DNA from: an uncultured bacterium
Lineage (GTDB): Bacteria > Patescibacteriota > Minisyncoccia > Phycocordibacterales > UBA1006
Length of the DNA: 6,885 nucleotides
Assembly: GCA_903920485.1 (NCBI GenBank)
Contig: CAIXMG010000016.1
Location: 1 to 6,885 of the forward strand
Direction: 5' to 3'
Positions 4,800-6,885 of the stretch are shown here, piece by piece. Each line of letters starts with the position of its first letter. The stretch's first letter is position 1. Below the pieces are notes generated by a model. It made no database searches. It saw only the letters and a program-made list of their open reading frames with translations, and had not been told where the DNA came from. A program made the translations under genes and the position numbers.

Positions 4800-5624
4800 A
4801 TGAAGAAATACTTATCCATCATTATTGGAATAATCGCAATTGTAGCCCTTGTCCTTGGAATTACTGCACATTCAAGGAACCAGTCTTTGAGTGTCTCAGA
4901 CAAGGTTGTTAATAGCGGCGTCATTAGAATCGGTTACATTATTTATCCACCCCTTCTTGAAAAGGATCCTAAAACTGGGCAACTTTCCGGGGTTTCCTAT
5001 GACCTTGTAGAAGCAGCAGCAAAAAATCTTGGACTTAAGACAGATTGGGTTGAAGAAACAGGATGGGGAACAGCAATCCAAGGACTGACCGATCACCGAT
5101 ACGACATCCTAGGAACGGAAATGTGGCCCAATTCAGCACGAGCTCGCGAGGCAGTCTTTTCGATCGCACCCATGAACAGTACTATCTACCCGTATGTCAG
5201 AACGGGAGACACGCGGTTCAATAATCTGGCGAACATAAATTCGGGCAATGTAACCATCGGGGTTCTTGATGGCGAGATGGCTCAATTCATCGCAGCAGAA
5301 GATTATCCGAATGCAAAAACTGATGTACTGCCACAACTTGATTCATATGGACAAGTATTTCAGGATCTGATGGATCGCAAAGCAGACATCGTATTCGTCG
5401 AACCGTCAGTTGCTGACGACTTCTTGAAACAAAACCCGGGGGCAATCGAACGCGTCCAAACGACACCTGTTCGAACTCTTGGAAACAGCTTTGCCTTTGC
5501 GCGTGGAGAAGATTCCATGGTCGATATGTGGAATATTGCCATGAACGAACTCGTCACCAACGGAACGGTTGGACAGATTCTTCAGAAGTACGGCGTTTCT
5601 ACTGAATACAGTATCAATAAGTAA
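4800..5624 (+). CDS. family-3 (SBP_bac_3) solute-binding protein, membrane-anchored, amino-acid type
   Basis: The 274-residue product begins MKKY, followed by a hydrophobic segment (about 5-23) without a lipobox cysteine, and then a type II binding-protein domain (SBP_bac_3). Such proteins capture polar or charged amino acids or similar solutes outside the membrane and deliver them to an ABC permease. Visible features: VIRIGYIIYPPLL at the start of lobe 1, GVSYDLVEAAAKNLGL (family G.. D.. .A.A..LG pattern), YDILGTEMWPNSARAREAVFS where R114 matches the carboxylate-binding arginine, NVTIGVLDGE at the hinge, and KADIVFVEPSVADDFL in lobe 2. Two pocket positions look unusual: W109 where GlnH-type proteins have threonine, and E201 where many have the aspartate that holds the amino group. 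The ligand may therefore not be a standard free amino acid. It is first in an operon; the permease starts 11 nt downstream. Confidence 0.88.
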   Translation: MKKYLSIIIGIIAIVALVLGITAHSRNQSLSVSDKVVNSGVIRIGYIIYPPLLEKDPKTGQLSGVSYDLVEAAAKNLGLKTDWVEETGWGTAIQGLTDHRYDILGTEMWPNSARAREAVFSIAPMNSTIYPYVRTGDTRFNNLANINSGNVTIGVLDGEMAQFIAAEDYPNAKTDVLPQLDSYGQVFQDLMDRKADIVFVEPSVADDFLKQNPGAIERVQTTPVRTLGNSFAFARGEDSMVDMWNIAMNELVTNGTVGQILQKYGVSTEYSINK

Positions 5625-5633
5625 TTACTTATT
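5616..5633. repeat. perfect 18-bp palindrome at the binding-protein/permease junction
   Basis: AATAAGTAA is followed directly by its exact complement TTACTTATT. It spans the stop codon of the binding-protein gene (5622-5624) and ends 2 nt before the permease ATG. As RNA it would be a weak, AT-only hairpin without a following U-run, so a terminator is unlikely. It could be a processing or mRNA-stability site that sets binding-protein above permease level, or a regulator site, since ATAAGTAAT is shared with 4689-4697. Confidence 0.55.
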
Positions 5634-5635
5634 CT

Positions 5636-6289
5636 ATGTTCCAAGTTCTCATTGAATATCGATCTTTGTGGTTCCATGGATTCATGACCACACTCGAGCT
5701 TCTCGCATCAATCATCGCGATCGGAATTCCAGCTGGAATCCTAATAGGCATCATCGGTGGAAAATTCGATAACGAACTTGGGACCATTATCAAGGGAGCA
5801 AGATTCGTTACAAAAGTAATCCCCGTTCTTGTTCTTTTGTTCTGGTTTGATTATCCCTTACAAGCAATTTTCAATATTGTTATCAATCCTTTCGTGACAA
5901 CCATCGCCGCACTGGGATTGATTAATATCGTTGCAACCGCCTTTATTATTAGTACTGAACTGCAGTTGCTGCCTAAGACTTACCGGGAAGCTGGAATAAC
6001 CCTTGGCATGTCATCTTCGCAAATCGTCCGACATATAGAGCTTCCCTTGCTGGTTCGAAGAACGCTCCCGCAACTCTTACTGACCCAGGCATCGATGCTC
6101 GAGTACACCTTGTTCGCAAGCCTTATTTCGGTGCCGGAACTCTTTCAGGTTGCGCAAACTATCAATGCAATGACCTACAAACCCGTGATCGTTTATTCAC
6201 TTCTCGTACTCTTCTTCTTCATGATTCTTGGTCCGCTACATCTCATTATTAATTGGATTCAGAAAAGATATGTCACTGAATATGCTTAG
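5636..6289 (+). CDS. amino-acid ABC transporter permease (His/Glu/Gln/Arg type)
   Basis: This 217-residue integral membrane protein should form, probably as a dimer, the channel for solute delivered by the preceding binding protein. About five membrane segments are visible (near 17-42, 58-80, 86-106, 145-168, 183-208). The N-terminal FHGFMTTLELL is the usual start of the HisM/GlnP family. The cytoplasmic ATPase-coupling EAA loop is intact: E118-A119-G120, then G124, I134, L136-P137, with canonical spacing. Length fits the family. The ATG at 5636 is the first good start after the binding-protein stop. No Shine-Dalgarno precedes it; the AT palindrome occupies that space. Its 3' end overlaps the ATPase gene, which suggests translational coupling. 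Only one permease gene is visible, so either it homodimerizes or a second subunit lies beyond the window. Confidence 0.92.
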   Translation: MFQVLIEYRSLWFHGFMTTLELLASIIAIGIPAGILIGIIGGKFDNELGTIIKGARFVTKVIPVLVLLFWFDYPLQAIFNIVINPFVTTIAALGLINIVATAFIISTELQLLPKTYREAGITLGMSSSQIVRHIELPLLVRRTLPQLLLTQASMLEYTLFASLISVPELFQVAQTINAMTYKPVIVYSLLVLFFFMILGPLHLIINWIQKRYVTEYA

Positions 6290-6885
6290 CGTTAAAAACG
6301 CAACAAGAAAATATAATGATGGTGGCACTGTCCGTGGTATAAGCGACGTCTCCTTTGAGGTAAAAGAAGGTGAGATCGTTTGCATCTTGGGACCAAGCGG
6401 ATCGGGGAAATCGACCCTCCTTCGAATCGTAGCAGGACTTGAGAAGACAGACCGTGGGTCTGTAGAAACTCAACCCGGCATGTTGGCGAGCTTCGTATCG
6501 CAGGAATATACGCTGTGGCCCCATCTTACGGTCATCGAAAATATGATTCTTGCTCCATCGTTACAAAAAGAACGTTCTCTAGAGACCACCAAAAAGGAGG
6601 CAAGCGAGCTCCTTAAGAGGTTCGACCTTGGTGACTATGAATCAACATACCCTGCTGAATTATCTGGAGGACAGCGTCAGCGCGTAGCCCTGCTTCGTGC
6701 CATCATGGTGAAACCAAAAATACTTCTTTTGGACGAGATTACGTCTGCACTCGATCCGGAACTTACCAAGGGTGTCCTTGACCTTATTCGAGCTTTAGCG
6801 AAAGATGGATACACCATGCTTGTTGTGACTCATCATATGTCATTTGCGATGTCAGTCGCAGACAGAATTCTTTTCCTAAAAAATG
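6270..6885 (+). CDS. amino-acid ABC transporter ATP-binding protein, 3' end cut by the window
   Basis: This open frame runs off the window: 205 codons are present out of roughly 240 expected, so only the C-terminal part is missing. It is the ATPase that powers the preceding permease. Numbered from the ATG at 6270, the nucleotide-binding domain shows an A-loop Y15, Walker A GPSGSGKST (41-49), Q-loop Q78, signature LSGGQRQR (131-138), Walker B ILLLDE (151-156), D-loop SALD (159-162) and H-loop H188 in VVTHHMSFA, the GlnQ/HisP pattern. All catalytic residues are intact. The start is uncertain: the ATG at 6270 overlaps the permease by 20 nt, while the ATG at 6282 gives an 8-nt overlap and puts the A-loop tyrosine at residue 11, as is usual in this family. 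No clear Shine-Dalgarno supports either. The overlap indicates one transcript and coupled translation. Confidence 0.93.
   Translation, partial: MSLNMLSVKNATRKYNDGGTVRGISDVSFEVKEGEIVCILGPSGSGKSTLLRIVAGLEKTDRGSVETQPGMLASFVSQEYTLWPHLTVIENMILAPSLQKERSLETTKKEASELLKRFDLGDYESTYPAELSGGQRQRVALLRAIMVKPKILLLDEITSALDPELTKGVLDLIRALAKDGYTMLVVTHHMSFAMSVADRILFLKN

Noticed and set aside
4800..4880. Lipoprotein signal on the binding protein
   Set aside because: No cysteine follows the hydrophobic segment in either binding protein, so an uncleaved anchor or an ordinary signal peptide is more likely.
6273..6524. Minus-strand frame opposite the ATPase gene
   Set aside because: It lies antisense to the Walker A to Q-loop region of an intact ABC ATPase and has no promoter or domain of its own.

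Overview
The window looks like accessory chromosome from a small-genome bacterium without an outer membrane. My best guess is a member of the Candidate Phyla Radiation (Patescibacteria) that uses the standard genetic code. This is inference. It rests on the lack of Shine-Dalgarno sequences, promoters placed so close to start codons that several mRNAs should be leaderless, solute-binding proteins with an N-terminal membrane anchor but no lipobox cysteine, TrmB-like regulators of a type I associate with that group, and very tight gene ends.

Left part (1-1790): an exodeoxyribonuclease III gene (minus strand) ends in a large imperfect hairpin (23-104). It is followed by a 142-bp MITE-like element with a mirror arrangement of four hairpins (933-1074), then a class I SAM-dependent methyltransferase gene (minus strand) whose stop codon touches the edge of that element. 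The methyltransferase has its own sigma-70-like promoter and probably starts at 1736, not at the longer GTG at 1772.

Central and right part (1787-6885): there are two consecutive modules of the same design. In each, a TrmB-like winged-helix regulator is divergent from a solute-binding-protein gene across an AT-rich gap of about 160 bp. Module 1 pairs a regulator (1787-2554, minus) with a LivJ-like type I binding protein (2721-3854, plus) and has no permease beside it. Module 2 pairs a clearly paralogous regulator (3881-4642, minus) with a family-3 amino-acid-type binding protein (4800-5624, plus), followed by a His/Glu/Gln/Arg-type permease and an overlapping ATPase gene that runs off the window end. 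A perfect bidirectional terminator (3853-3889) separates the modules and contains stop-codon bases of both flanking genes.

The most interesting signal is regulatory. The recognition helices of the two regulators are nearly identical. The module-1 binding-protein promoter and the module-2 regulator promoter share a TTGACAA / TAGACAA / TATACTG layout, and the leaders of both binding-protein genes share TGTTAnAT(T)ACTAATC upstream of an SD-less start. This suggests a cross-wired pair of amino-acid (or related solute) sensing and uptake modules in which the same regulator family controls two unrelated binding-protein folds.
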